A DNA stretch of 64,000 nucleotides, taken from Desulfobacteraceae bacterium. GTDB lineage: Bacteria > Desulfobacterota > Desulfobacteria > Desulfobacterales > UBA5852. Made by a program: the position numbers and the translations under genes. Below, piece after piece: positions 1-7,501 of the stretch. The number at the start of each line of letters is the position of its first letter. The first letter of the stretch is position 1. Location: assembly GCA_014237395.1 (NCBI GenBank), contig JABZFP010000004.1, forward strand, positions 1 through 64,000. Reading direction: 5' to 3'. Under the pieces are notes generated by a model, which was given only the letters and a program-made list of their open reading frames with translations, was not told where the DNA came from and made no database searches.

Positions 1-72
1 TAACTTAATTAGCTGCCTAAATTTCACCTCTGTAATTTTTGCACGTTTGATGTATTTGTTTTTAATTGCCAT
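1..72 (-). CDS. IS1595-family transposase, N-terminal fragment
   Basis: From an ATG at 72-70 the minus strand encodes 24 residues before the window ends, beginning MAIKNKYIKRAKITEVKFRQ. The segment K(R/I)xRAKIxExKFRQ(L/I)IKL is typical of the N-terminus of IS1595-family (ISXO2-like, DDE) transposases, just before their first helix-turn-helix. Only this fragment is visible, so whether the transposase is intact cannot be judged. The assignment rests on recalled family similarity. Confidence 0.65.
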   Translation of the reverse strand, partial: MAIKNKYIKRAKITEVKFRQLIKL

Positions 73-119
73 GACTGGGATTGAGCGTAGTTTGGGTACG
101 CTGTCCTAGTCAAGCCCCC
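1..119 (-). mobile_element. IS1595-like insertion sequence, end segment (cut by window edge)
   Basis: Reading the minus strand, a G-rich tip at about 119 (GGGGGCTTGACTAGG) precedes a short leader and then the start of a transposase reading frame. The tip looks like an IS terminal inverted repeat. The coding frame that comes from the right (106-345) stops inside this tip, consistent with insertion into that gene. The exact IS end and any target duplication cannot be fixed without the other end. Confidence 0.55.
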
Positions 120-345
120 TCTGTAAATACGCATCCTGCCCATATCCTTCCCATTCCAACAGACTGAACAAATCCATTTCGATCAGACACCACAAGCCCT
201 TTTGGACCTCGTTTCGCCTGGCATATTTTTGAATGCCGCTTTTTAAAACGTGTGGGTTATATCCAAAGAAGCTTCTTTCAGCTCGATATTTTACAGTCAA
301 ATTTTTCAATATTTTCTGTCCGATACCACGATCAGCCATATTCAT
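106..345 (-). pseudogene. Small gene truncated by the IS1595-like insertion
   Basis: The frame starts at ATG 345 about 13 bases after a strong ribosome binding site (GAAGGAGGATG on the minus strand). It gives 79 residues, of which the last four or so (RGLD) are encoded by the IS tip. The native part contains GYNPHVLKSGIQKYARRNEV followed by a tryptophan- and leucine-rich helix. This resembles the start of a helical domain of the kind found in AAA+ clamp-loader-like or phage proteins, but I do not recognise the family with confidence. Its downstream portion would lie beyond the IS, outside the window. Confidence 0.5.
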
Positions 346-385
346 CTATTTTTTACATCCTCCTTCTTCGAACACGAATGGAGTG

Positions 386-414
386 TAGGGCAACCACCAA
401 ACGGGATTGCCCTA
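386..414. repeat. Inverted repeat between the radical SAM gene and the truncated gene
   Basis: TAGGGCAA at 386-393 pairs with TTGCCCTA at 407-414 around a 13-base loop. It lies 24 bases past the stop codon of the radical SAM gene, so it could stabilise or end that transcript. There is no U-run on the minus-strand side, so it is not a standard intrinsic terminator. Confidence 0.4.
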
Positions 415-437
415 TCTACAGTATACAATCAAGCAAA

Positions 438-1250
438 CTATTTATCCAACCCGTTTTGTTTCGATATCGGGATTCCGACGACCTTCTTGATTTCCTTTTT
501 CCAGCGGATCATCGGATCATTTTTGTATCGCCGGTATATCGCTTTGATTATCTCATCGGACTGCCCTACTCTCACCGCTTCAATCGCCTCCTGCAAAACG
601 GCATCTGCATGCTTCTCAAGTCGCCCTAAATGGTTCATCGTACCGACCCATATCGAATGGGTCACGCAAGGCGAAAGATCGCATATCAGGGCGTCTATGC
701 CGCCTGAATCAAGCATCGGTTCAACGCTGACAGAAGTCGCAAACCCTTCACCGAACGCATGTTGCAACGAAGCCCTCCGCTCGACATAGGCTGGGGCGTT
801 CGCCTCCCAGAATGCCAAGATCTCATCATCTCTGGCTCCAATGGTAAAACGAAACAGGATCAGATCCTTAAACGAAGCGAATTTTTCACAAATCGCCTTG
901 ACGCATTCCAGATGCGGTTTGCTGACGATTAGTACCCGGTTGCCCGTCTTCAAAAGATTATCGAGAACCCTAAGGCATGCTTCCAAGTTTCCCGGAGAGA
1001 TGTCGTGGGAGGACGGAAACATCACTTGGCCATCGTATTTCTTGTGCCGCCTGCGTATGTCCTTGGGCCTCACGCGCTCCTGATGCCATTGACCAGGGGT
1101 AACCTGCTTAAAGCGGAGCGCCATGATCTTGGCGTAGCAGTAACGACAATCATGCGAGCATCCGGTACAGCAGTTAACCGTCTTGGTCGCCCATTCATAC
1201 GTACCATGCCTACTTTTCCTGTTGGTTTTGGAAGTGTGTCGGGTCATCAT
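438..1250 (-). CDS. Radical SAM protein (SplB/COG1533-like)
   Basis: This 270-residue protein has CSHDCRYCYA near residues 31-40, the CxxxCxxC cluster motif that binds the 4Fe-4S of radical SAM enzymes. The rest fits a compact TIM-barrel: a Ser/Lys pair in LIVSKPH, and SVEPMLD on a later strand. This layout resembles the spore photoproduct lyase-like radical SAM family and phage-borne relatives. The substrate is unknown. Its ATG at 1250 overlaps the stop codon of the upstream DUF4262-like gene (ATGA), so the two are probably translated together. Two further cysteines (CC) sit just before the motif. Confidence 0.75.
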   Translation of the reverse strand: MMTRHTSKTNRKSRHGTYEWATKTVNCCTGCSHDCRYCYAKIMALRFKQVTPGQWHQERVRPKDIRRRHKKYDGQVMFPSSHDISPGNLEACLRVLDNLLKTGNRVLIVSKPHLECVKAICEKFASFKDLILFRFTIGARDDEILAFWEANAPAYVERRASLQHAFGEGFATSVSVEPMLDSGGIDALICDLSPCVTHSIWVGTMNHLGRLEKHADAVLQEAIEAVRVGQSDEIIKAIYRRYKNDPMIRWKKEIKKVVGIPISKQNGLDK

Positions 1251-1711
1251 TCTGTCACACCTCCTCGATAGTATTCGTCGGTCAATGCAAAATCGTCTCC
1301 GTCCACCCAGATCTGTATAAACCGCATAGGAGGCACCAAATGTGCGACGTCGTTACCATAGGCCAGCCGTACCGCCTCGAAATGAGGAGAGACTTCCCTG
1401 AGACAATAAACGTACCGATCGTTTGGCATGTATTTCGGGTCGAGAACCGGCCCAGGTAGTTTTATAATCTGGCCATCAAGGACTGCTTCAAGTTGGCCTG
1501 CATTCTTTGGATTGATGAAATAATTGTAGGCCGAATTAATCCGCTGCCCGTTACCCTCACCGCCGAATGATAAAGGATCCATTAAAATTTCTGGTAGCCC
1601 TACATTGTAAAGACCGTGGGTATGGGTGGGATAAGCGGTATCCTCCAACAGCGGATCGGCCTCAATGATGTATGGGTATACTTCCGGTATAAAACAGGGT
1701 TTGTTCAACAT
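1247..1711 (-). CDS. DUF4262-like hypothetical protein
   Basis: This 154-residue protein has a THTHGLYNVGLPEI segment near residue 30 and an aromatic-acidic end (IQIWVDGDDF) that fit the general outline of DUF4262, in which a YTVGL-P-E strand and a late QxxWPD-type motif recur. The biochemical role of that family is unknown. It has no signal peptide or membrane segment. The start is ATG at 1711, with AGAAAGGAAAA upstream on the minus strand. It overlaps the radical SAM gene by four bases, the strongest clue to its role. It could instead be an unrelated small protein; the family call is tentative. Confidence 0.6.
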   Translation of the reverse strand: MLNKPCFIPEVYPYIIEADPLLEDTAYPTHTHGLYNVGLPEILMDPLSFGGEGNGQRINSAYNYFINPKNAGQLEAVLDGQIIKLPGPVLDPKYMPNDRYVYCLREVSPHFEAVRLAYGNDVAHLVPPMRFIQIWVDGDDFALTDEYYRGGVTE

Positions 1712-1742
1712 AATATTTTTCCTTTCTAAAATGGAGTTGATT

Positions 1743-1784
1743 TAAAAAATGAAGGGCCAACCCCCAGAATTGGGGATCGGCCCT
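1743..1784 (-). terminator. Intrinsic terminator after the 507-residue gene
   Basis: AGGGCC at 1753-1758 pairs with GGCCCT at 1779-1784, and an inner CCCC/GGGG pair extends the stem. On the minus strand the hairpin is followed by TCATTTTTT. It lies 80 bases past the stop of the gene at 1864-3387 and about 30 bases before the start of the DUF4262-like gene, so it separates two transcripts or acts as an attenuator of the second. Confidence 0.7.
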
Positions 1785-1863
1785 CGTTGTGTTGATTTTC
1801 GGAAGATTCCAACTTTTAAAAATTTCCGTGAAATCTCCCGGCTATTGAGAAAAGTTTAAATCT

Positions 1864-3387
1864 TCATATTTTCTCGACCTGGCCGGTTATCGGATTGACC
1901 ACACTGATTTCTCGGTCCTGATAGGTTGGATCTTGAATCTCAGCAGGCTCCGGCAACCGGATGGCATCATCCAGGTTCATGCCCATTATGTAATAACCAA
2001 ACGCACGGCTTTTTGGCGGCTTTGCCCGGTCCAAAATACCCATCTCATATAGGGCAAGGAGATCGTTGCTTACACTGGACAACGAATAATATTCCCCACC
2101 GCGTTTGTTGATGATCTCAAACACCTTTTCTCTCGTTGCCCAATAACCAGAGCTTCTGGCGATCGTGGCCAACTTCTCAATATCATCATCCTTCACTATA
2201 GCGTTGCCCATCTTGCCAAGGTTAATGGCCTTGACTGTCTCGAAGACCTTTTTCTGCCGGTCGGTAATATGCATCTGGCCCTTCATGAGCAGGCCATCTA
2301 ACAGTAAGCGGGCGAGATAATAATCGATCTTCGTGGCAACGATTGGCCCATCGAGGGACGTTTCAGATACCTTTTCGATACCCGCGTCGACGAGCCAGCG
2401 TCCGACTTCTTGCTCATCCGTGACGTAAATCAAAGCGCCCAGCTCTTTCATTTGAACCGGGGGCGGCTGGTTGATGATTGCGCAGATGGAGACCATGTTT
2501 TTGAGAATCCCCATTTTTTCAGGCACATTTTCGCAGCCGCTGTCAATAATGGCCTTGGCGAGCTGTTCCTCGAACGGAATGATCACCAACTTTGACTTTA
2601 GGCGCTGAAAGGACTTGCGGATTTTGAATAGCGGCGATTGCAACAATCCGTATGCCTCAATCATCTTTGGGTCGCCCTGAGCCGTCGCAGCCCGTTTGGA
2701 ACTGATCTGGACCTTCAGGATTGAGGGATGGCAAATGCCTTTTCCAGGATGGCCACCATCAACGCCTAAAACGGATACCGTCATATTCGATCGATATTCA
2801 GATAAACCGACTCCGTATTGTCCCTTTTCAAGCTCCTGCCGGACTGCATGGCCACGCGTCATGATCAATTCAAGATCAGGGCTGACTTTTCTGAAACCGT
2901 TTGGCTCCGTGCATATGATGCATTTGCCGTCGAGCAGGACCCCACCGTTATAATAAAGGTGGTCGGGCTTGAGATCCCGGAATTCGATGGTGGCGTCCTT
3001 GGGGGCCAGCTTTAGGCATTGATCCAGAAACTGTACCGCCAACCTGGGTTCCTCCGACACGATCATGGCTGAGATTGGATGACCCCAGCGGGCGGAAAGT
3101 GTAATGGCATGAATTAGAAGCGCGGCCTGCATGTTTTCAGGATTGACGCCGCTCGATTTCAGATGGCCAACCGCTTTATACTGGATCGGTTGATGAGCAC
3201 CGTCGGACCTGATGATGGGCCATTCGAAAAACTGGTTTATCGCTTCGTGTCCGCCCGTGACCACCATCGGCTGGAGCGATTCATTCGCGACGGTTGGTGT
3301 TGTTAATTCTTCTGCATCGGCGATGTAGTCACCCTGCAGCTCTTCATTTTCTCGACCGTTCAGGCCGAGTTCTTTTTTATTTTTCAT
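1864..3387 (-). CDS. Element protein of unknown function with C-terminal winged-helix-like region
   Basis: I do not recognise this 507-residue protein. Residues about 50-190 alternate predicted strands and helices in the manner of a P-loop NTPase core (a strand ending MIVSEEP, later LDGKCIICTEPNGF), but there is no GxxxxGK[ST] Walker A motif. Residues about 380-460 (DRQKKVFETVKAI, then helices and ALYEMGILDRAKPP) look like a winged-helix DNA-binding domain. The C-terminus is acidic and polar. It may be a non-catalytic relative of mobile-element primase-helicases or a DNA-binding partner of the ATPase at 4971-6833. Start ATG 3387 follows AAGAAAGG. Function is inference only. Confidence 0.7.
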   Translation of the reverse strand: MKNKKELGLNGRENEELQGDYIADAEELTTPTVANESLQPMVVTGGHEAINQFFEWPIIRSDGAHQPIQYKAVGHLKSSGVNPENMQAALLIHAITLSARWGHPISAMIVSEEPRLAVQFLDQCLKLAPKDATIEFRDLKPDHLYYNGGVLLDGKCIICTEPNGFRKVSPDLELIMTRGHAVRQELEKGQYGVGLSEYRSNMTVSVLGVDGGHPGKGICHPSILKVQISSKRAATAQGDPKMIEAYGLLQSPLFKIRKSFQRLKSKLVIIPFEEQLAKAIIDSGCENVPEKMGILKNMVSICAIINQPPPVQMKELGALIYVTDEQEVGRWLVDAGIEKVSETSLDGPIVATKIDYYLARLLLDGLLMKGQMHITDRQKKVFETVKAINLGKMGNAIVKDDDIEKLATIARSSGYWATREKVFEIINKRGGEYYSLSSVSNDLLALYEMGILDRAKPPKSRAFGYYIMGMNLDDAIRLPEPAEIQDPTYQDREISVVNPITGQVEKI

Positions 3388-3414
3388 TTTAAAAATGCCT
3401 TTCTTAAAGTTTTT

Positions 3415-3450
3415 TTGACAAAAAAGGCCGACCCGCCAATCGGATCGGCC
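3415..3450 (-). terminator. Terminator/attenuator in the leader of the 507-residue gene
   Basis: GGCCGA-C-CCG at 3426-3434 pairs with CGG-A-TCGGCC at 3442-3450 around a five-base loop; one internal mismatch. On the minus strand the stem is followed by TTTTTTGTC. It sits about 40 bases before the ATG at 3387, so it either ends upstream transcription or attenuates this gene. Confidence 0.7.
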
Positions 3451-3477
3451 ACCTGTTACTGCTGCGTGTGTTATCGT

Positions 3478-3501
3478 TTAGCCCCTCAATTTGACCACCT
3501 C
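3478..3501 (-). promoter_or_regulatory. Strong ribosome binding site with a very short leader frame
   Basis: On the minus strand AGAAGGAGG is followed after eight bases by TTG AGG GGC TAA, a three-codon frame; an in-frame GTG further upstream would give six codons (MVKLRG). No longer frame uses this site. It lies between two U-tailed hairpins (3524-3550 and 3415-3450), which is the arrangement of a translated leader that controls a terminator. The regulatory role is inference. Confidence 0.35.
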
Positions 3502-3523
3502 CTTCTCTGAAACAGGGCGTTGA

Positions 3524-3550
3524 AACAAAAATGGCCCCCATGTGGGAGCC
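3524..3550 (-). terminator. Intrinsic terminator, minus strand
   Basis: GGC-CCCA at 3533-3540 pairs with TGGG-GCC up to 3550, and on the minus strand the stem is followed by ATTTTTG. It is the first of two U-tailed hairpins in the 382-base space between the gene ending at 3770 and the gene starting at 3387. The remainder of that space is AT-rich, has a run of ten G at 3678-3687, and shows no convincing gene. Confidence 0.55.
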
Positions 3551-3769
3551 GCCAGTGCCTCTGCGAAAATTTTAGAAATTTTTCTTGTTTGTATTAGTAT
3601 GTTAGTTTCAAGCAGGATAAAGAAAAAAGATCGGCTATTGTTCTGTAATAATTACTAATTTTTAGAATTTTGCAAATGGGGGGGGGGCAATGAGGGCTGC
3701 TGTCCGAATTTGGTTCAGAGACAATAACAAAGGCGGGGTTTGATCAATCAAAGCAGGACGTCTTAGCCA

Positions 3770-4765
3770 TTATTTCGTTGGTTTATCAGAGCCGCCCTTG
3801 CCCTCGATGTCACTGGTCGATGATCCATGTTGCAGTTTATCAGCCTTATCGAGCTCAAAATATTCGATAATGTCATCAACCGGGTATGATTCTGATTTTT
3901 CCTGGTGGTTCTTTATTAAATCGACGAGAGATGTATTGTCTTGATCGTTGCGGCTTTTTTCTGGCGAATGGCTCTCATTTTTGTCCTTGAAACGGCTGGA
4001 ATCAATATAATCTGTTAGCGCTGCCCTTTCTTTATCGTTCAATTTCTTGTCTTTAATTATTTCGTCACGAATTTCATTAAGGCTACGAATTACTTCATTC
4101 TCATTTTTATGTTTATAAGAAAGCTCAGCGATTTCAAGTTTCTTAAGATGCTCTATGAACGAAGTGGTTTTTTGACCCGTCGGTTGAATACTTCCTCTAA
4201 GTATATCATTGGTTGATCGGTATGATTTTAGACGGGCGAATACCTTGGCCCTATTCAGACATTCCTGTGCAGAAAAACCTTCTTTCCTCATTTGGTCGTA
4301 ATGACGACAAATACCTGCCTGTCGAATTTTATCAAGGGTAATATTCTGCCCAGCGACAGCCCCTTTTTTCAAATGATTATCAAGACTTTTTTGAGAATAT
4401 TGGTGTCCTTTTTTAGTCGGAGACAAGGGGTTAAATGAATACATCTTGTAGCCGTTAGCTTTTAAATGATCGAGGTGGTCTTGCAGTACTTTTTGGGCTC
4501 GACTTGTAAGAGGTACAGGTGTGCCGTCGATTAACATGGAGTCATTAACTTTGGCCCCCTTAGAAACATCCCCGATCGTCAGATTGATCAGCTCACCGCT
4601 TTTGAGTCCGCATTCGTAACAGGCACGAACCAGATTCGAAACCACAACCCCATCTATAGTTCTCGTCTGCACCGTTCTCAATTTGTCGATAAAATTTTCA
4701 GTTTCAGCGTGCCCGACTGGCGGTCGTGTTTTGATATAACTCATCCTATCCTCCATATCACTCAA
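3770..4765 (-). CDS. Tyrosine-recombinase-fold protein with altered catalytic residues
   Basis: The first 190 of 331 residues follow the outline of a tyrosine recombinase catalytic domain. Residues 45-67 (LVRACYECGLKSGELINLTI) match the box that normally reads TGLRxSEL, but lysine 55 replaces the arginine. Residues 144-190 (LDKIRQAG ... RLKSYRSTNDIL) match the HxLRH ... LGH ... Y region, keeping only one arginine clearly. The C-terminal 130 residues are charged, low-complexity and probably disordered. There is no N-terminal core-binding domain of usual length. It may bind recombination sites without cutting, or work with the element's true integrase. The start at ATG 4765 faces the divergent ATPase gene. 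Confidence 0.65.
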   Translation of the reverse strand: MSDMEDRMSYIKTRPPVGHAETENFIDKLRTVQTRTIDGVVVSNLVRACYECGLKSGELINLTIGDVSKGAKVNDSMLIDGTPVPLTSRAQKVLQDHLDHLKANGYKMYSFNPLSPTKKGHQYSQKSLDNHLKKGAVAGQNITLDKIRQAGICRHYDQMRKEGFSAQECLNRAKVFARLKSYRSTNDILRGSIQPTGQKTTSFIEHLKKLEIAELSYKHKNENEVIRSLNEIRDEIIKDKKLNDKERAALTDYIDSSRFKDKNESHSPEKSRNDQDNTSLVDLIKNHQEKSESYPVDDIIEYFELDKADKLQHGSSTSDIEGKGGSDKPTK

Positions 4766-4855
4766 TAATTTATCCTAACCCTATAACATTATTGACGATA
4801 TCGCAATTCTTTTCCTTATCCTGCATATAACGGACAAAAAGACATACAAGCGCAA

Positions 4856-4873
4856 CCAGACATTGGTGTCTGG
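4856..4873. promoter_or_regulatory. Palindrome in the divergent promoter region, candidate operator
   Basis: CCAGACA at 4856-4862 is repeated in inverse as TGTCTGG at 4867-4873 with a four-base centre. It lies in the 205-base space between the divergent genes at 3770-4765 and 4971-6833. The position is suitable for shared control of both genes. No binding protein can be named. Confidence 0.45.
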
Positions 4874-4970
4874 CCGCCTCAATTAATGATGTTTTTGAGA
4901 CCGCTGACAGTGCAGACACTGAAGACACAGCTCACAAAACCATCGAAATCAATAGGGAAAGGAATTTGTA

Positions 4971-6833
4971 ATGGAAGTCAATTTGAACAAGATGATCGCT
5001 CAACACGAAGAACGAGTAGGCGGCGGCACTGTTTCAACCAACGGGAAAGCCAACCCGGCGGGGATGAATTTAGCTGCAAACCCTCCCTTGGATGAGCCTG
5101 ATGACACCGGATCGAATTCATCAGAGCCATCGAAGGATTTGGTTTACGAAATCCGAAACGGCCACCTTTATAAAGTGGTAGGCGGCAGGGATACACTGGT
5201 GGCAAATTTCTACCTGGAAATCGTAGCCCAGCATATCCGGAAAGATGAAGGCGCTGTTGTCGGGAGAGAATTTCAAATCAATCTGCACTTGAACGGCGAC
5301 ATGATCCCGATGGTGATTCCGTCCAATGAATTCTGCAGCAATCGATTTGCAAGCCAAATCATTGAGCATGCCGGCTCGAAGGCCATTATATATGGTAACC
5401 AAAACGACTTGCGCATCGACACCCAGGAAAGGTCCACAGCTCAAGTTAAAACCATTACCACCAGCATGGGGTTTAACGAAGAAGGGACCTATTTAGCCCC
5501 TGGCATGGTGATCTCGGGCCGTGGTATTGATCCATTGCCTGAGGTCGATGTGGACTTGAGCGAAGGTAATTTTTCCAGGCATCTTGGTTTTGCGGTTCCG
5601 GACCCAAATCACATGAATGGCCTGGTCAAGCACCTGCATACGGATTTCTTGCAGCTTAAGAGCCACCATGTCAGCTATCCCTTGATTGGCCACATCGTGT
5701 TGGCCGCCTTCGCATCACAGCTTAGTATGATCGGCAAACAAAAGCCTGTCATGCACCTCCAAGGGCCATCCGGAGGCGGCAAAACCTTTTTAGGTAACCT
5801 GTCGGCATCCTTCTATGGCACTTTTGGTGACAGACCACTACCCTGGACATCCACCGCGAATGCGATTGAATCGGAAGGCTTTCTGTTCCGCGATGCCCTG
5901 TTTTTCATAGACGATTTCAAGACGTCCATCGTGGACCAGAAAAAGTTGATCCGCATTATTCAAAATTCCGCAAATTCCCAAGGACGAGCCAGGCTGACTT
6001 CAGGCGAGGGCTACAGGCTCACTCCCATGCGGGGTGTTAGAGGCCTCATTCTGTCCACCGGCGAGGATTTTATTTCTGATGTCGAGTCGGTCGTCGGTCG
6101 CACCTTGCTCATTAATGTTGAGCCGGACCAGAACCAAGAAGCCGGTTTTACCTGCTGGAGGCGTCGGGGGGAATACCGGATGCTCATCCCTGCCCTTTTG
6201 CAGTGGCTGTTATCGCAGGACGGCTGGACCGAGCAGTTAGAGAAAACTGTGGCCGAGGGAATCGAAACTTTTCGAGGCCATTTGAGCGATCTCTCTAACG
6301 GAATGCGCGTGGCCAGCAACTTGGCGCTCAACGCCTTCGGATTTGATCTTTTTATTCGGTATTCTCAGCATCTGGGCGTTATCGATGAACAAGGTGGTAA
6401 CGTGCTCATGAATGAATACCAGGCGATCGTTAAAGATCATATTGCGGCTCATGCCGGTCGTCTAAGGCTCCAGGGCCCGGTCGAGGTATTTTTCCAGGTG
6501 ATCAGCCAGAAATTTGCTATCGGTGCCGTCAATGCCACTGGCTTGTCCACTGACAACGGTGGCCGCCTAATCGGGAAGGTTCGAGGCGATAACATCCTCT
6601 GCCTCTTTCCGGACCCGACCATGGAGATCATTTACGGCCACTTCCGATCTGTCGGCCGGAGACTACCCTTCACCAAAGAGGCGCTCAGAGATGCCTTGGA
6701 CAGGGAAAATTTGATTATCAGATCGAGCCCAGGCCGCATCACCCATCAAGTCAGAATGAACGGCAGCAGGCTGCAGGCTTGGCAGTTTGACATCGATCAG
6801 TTCAAAGAGCGCTGCGGTATGCTGGAATCCTGA
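4971..6833 (+). CDS. P-loop ATPase, DUF927-like replication helicase
   Basis: This 620-residue protein has a clear Walker A, GPSGGGKT at residues 265-272, and Walker B, ALFFIDD at 309-315, in an NTPase core that resembles the DUF927/primase-associated helicases of mobile elements. An Arg-rich stretch follows (residues about 328-380). The N-terminal 60 residues are polar and probably flexible. The C-terminal 200 residues are helical and may bind DNA or a primase. The start ATG 4971 has GGGAAAGGAA upstream. It is likely to unwind element DNA during replication or transfer. It diverges from the recombinase-fold gene. Confidence 0.7.
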   Translation: MEVNLNKMIAQHEERVGGGTVSTNGKANPAGMNLAANPPLDEPDDTGSNSSEPSKDLVYEIRNGHLYKVVGGRDTLVANFYLEIVAQHIRKDEGAVVGREFQINLHLNGDMIPMVIPSNEFCSNRFASQIIEHAGSKAIIYGNQNDLRIDTQERSTAQVKTITTSMGFNEEGTYLAPGMVISGRGIDPLPEVDVDLSEGNFSRHLGFAVPDPNHMNGLVKHLHTDFLQLKSHHVSYPLIGHIVLAAFASQLSMIGKQKPVMHLQGPSGGGKTFLGNLSASFYGTFGDRPLPWTSTANAIESEGFLFRDALFFIDDFKTSIVDQKKLIRIIQNSANSQGRARLTSGEGYRLTPMRGVRGLILSTGEDFISDVESVVGRTLLINVEPDQNQEAGFTCWRRRGEYRMLIPALLQWLLSQDGWTEQLEKTVAEGIETFRGHLSDLSNGMRVASNLALNAFGFDLFIRYSQHLGVIDEQGGNVLMNEYQAIVKDHIAAHAGRLRLQGPVEVFFQVISQKFAIGAVNATGLSTDNGGRLIGKVRGDNILCLFPDPTMEIIYGHFRSVGRRLPFTKEALRDALDRENLIIRSSPGRITHQVRMNGSRLQAWQFDIDQFKERCGMLES

Positions 6834-7126
6834 ATGTAGCGCAGCAAGTTTGGATAATTTGAAGAAACACGGGTTTGGGGTTTTGATTAATTTGCCGACC
6901 GTTTCCAGGCCGACCACCGATGATGTTACCCCCAACCCCAACCCAACTGAACCTTTTGTAAAAACCACTCTAAAACAAACAAATCAGGGTCCCATTCGAC
7001 CATTTTACGGCCAGAAGTCCTCACCGGCCACCCCACCCAAATACCGACCACCCGAAGCAGTTAAGGCCATAACCGGCCGATATCAATATAATGTTGCCCT
7101 GGACCCGGAAAGGCCGGGAAAGCATC
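6834..7126. other. Space without a confident gene
   Basis: Between the ATPase stop and the excisionase start there is an open plus-strand frame (6787-7143) with proline- and threonine-rich content (TPNPNPTEP, ATPPKYRPPE). It overlaps both flanking genes and has no good ribosome binding site. It may be a small basic linker-type protein or chance reading. I see no terminator or RNA gene here. Confidence 0.3.
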
Positions 7127-7501
7127 ATGGAAGAATCGATTGACAATCCTCACGATCACGATATTTTGACCGTCGAGGAGGTCGCTCTGTACCTGCGCAA
7201 AAGCACCAGCTGGGTGTACAAAAATTGGCAGGCGCTGGGCGGCAGAAAGCTCAGAGGTTCCCTGTTTTTCCCGAGTAAGGGGGAACTTTATGAGCGTTTA
7301 TTCAGCAAAGCGCCGGGGGTGGCGCTACGACTTCACCCTCAACGGCGTCCGACACACCGGAGCCGGATTCAAAACCAAGACCGAGGCGAAGGCCGCCGAG
7401 GCCGAAAAAAGAAAGGAGATCGAAAACCCAATACCGCCGGAACAGGAAGCGCTGATCCCAACCGACATGGCCTTCTTGGATCTGGTCAACGCGAGGCTTG
7501 A
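7127..7501 (+). CDS. Excisionase-like helix-turn-helix protein
   Basis: Residues 12-60 (ILTVEEVALYLRKSTSWVYKNWQALGGRK) are an AlpA/Xis-type MerR-like DNA-binding domain (helix_turn_helix_17 class) that senses a nucleoid or att site and favours excision. The start ATG 7127 is chosen because the domain begins soon after it; an upstream in-frame ATG at 7091 would add 12 residues without family support. The frame runs on for 212 bases inside the integrase gene, giving a basic tail (residues about 62-124) that may be real or a by-product of overlap. Proximity to the integrase supports the call. Confidence 0.65.
   Translation: MEESIDNPHDHDILTVEEVALYLRKSTSWVYKNWQALGGRKLRGSLFFPSKGELYERLFSKAPGVALRLHPQRRPTHRSRIQNQDRGEGRRGRKKKGDRKPNTAGTGSADPNRHGLLGSGQREA

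Noticed and set aside
6787..7143. Plus-strand frame between the ATPase and the excisionase-like gene as a firm gene
   Set aside because: It overlaps both neighbours, lacks a ribosome binding site and has low-complexity proline-rich content; listed only as an uncertain space.
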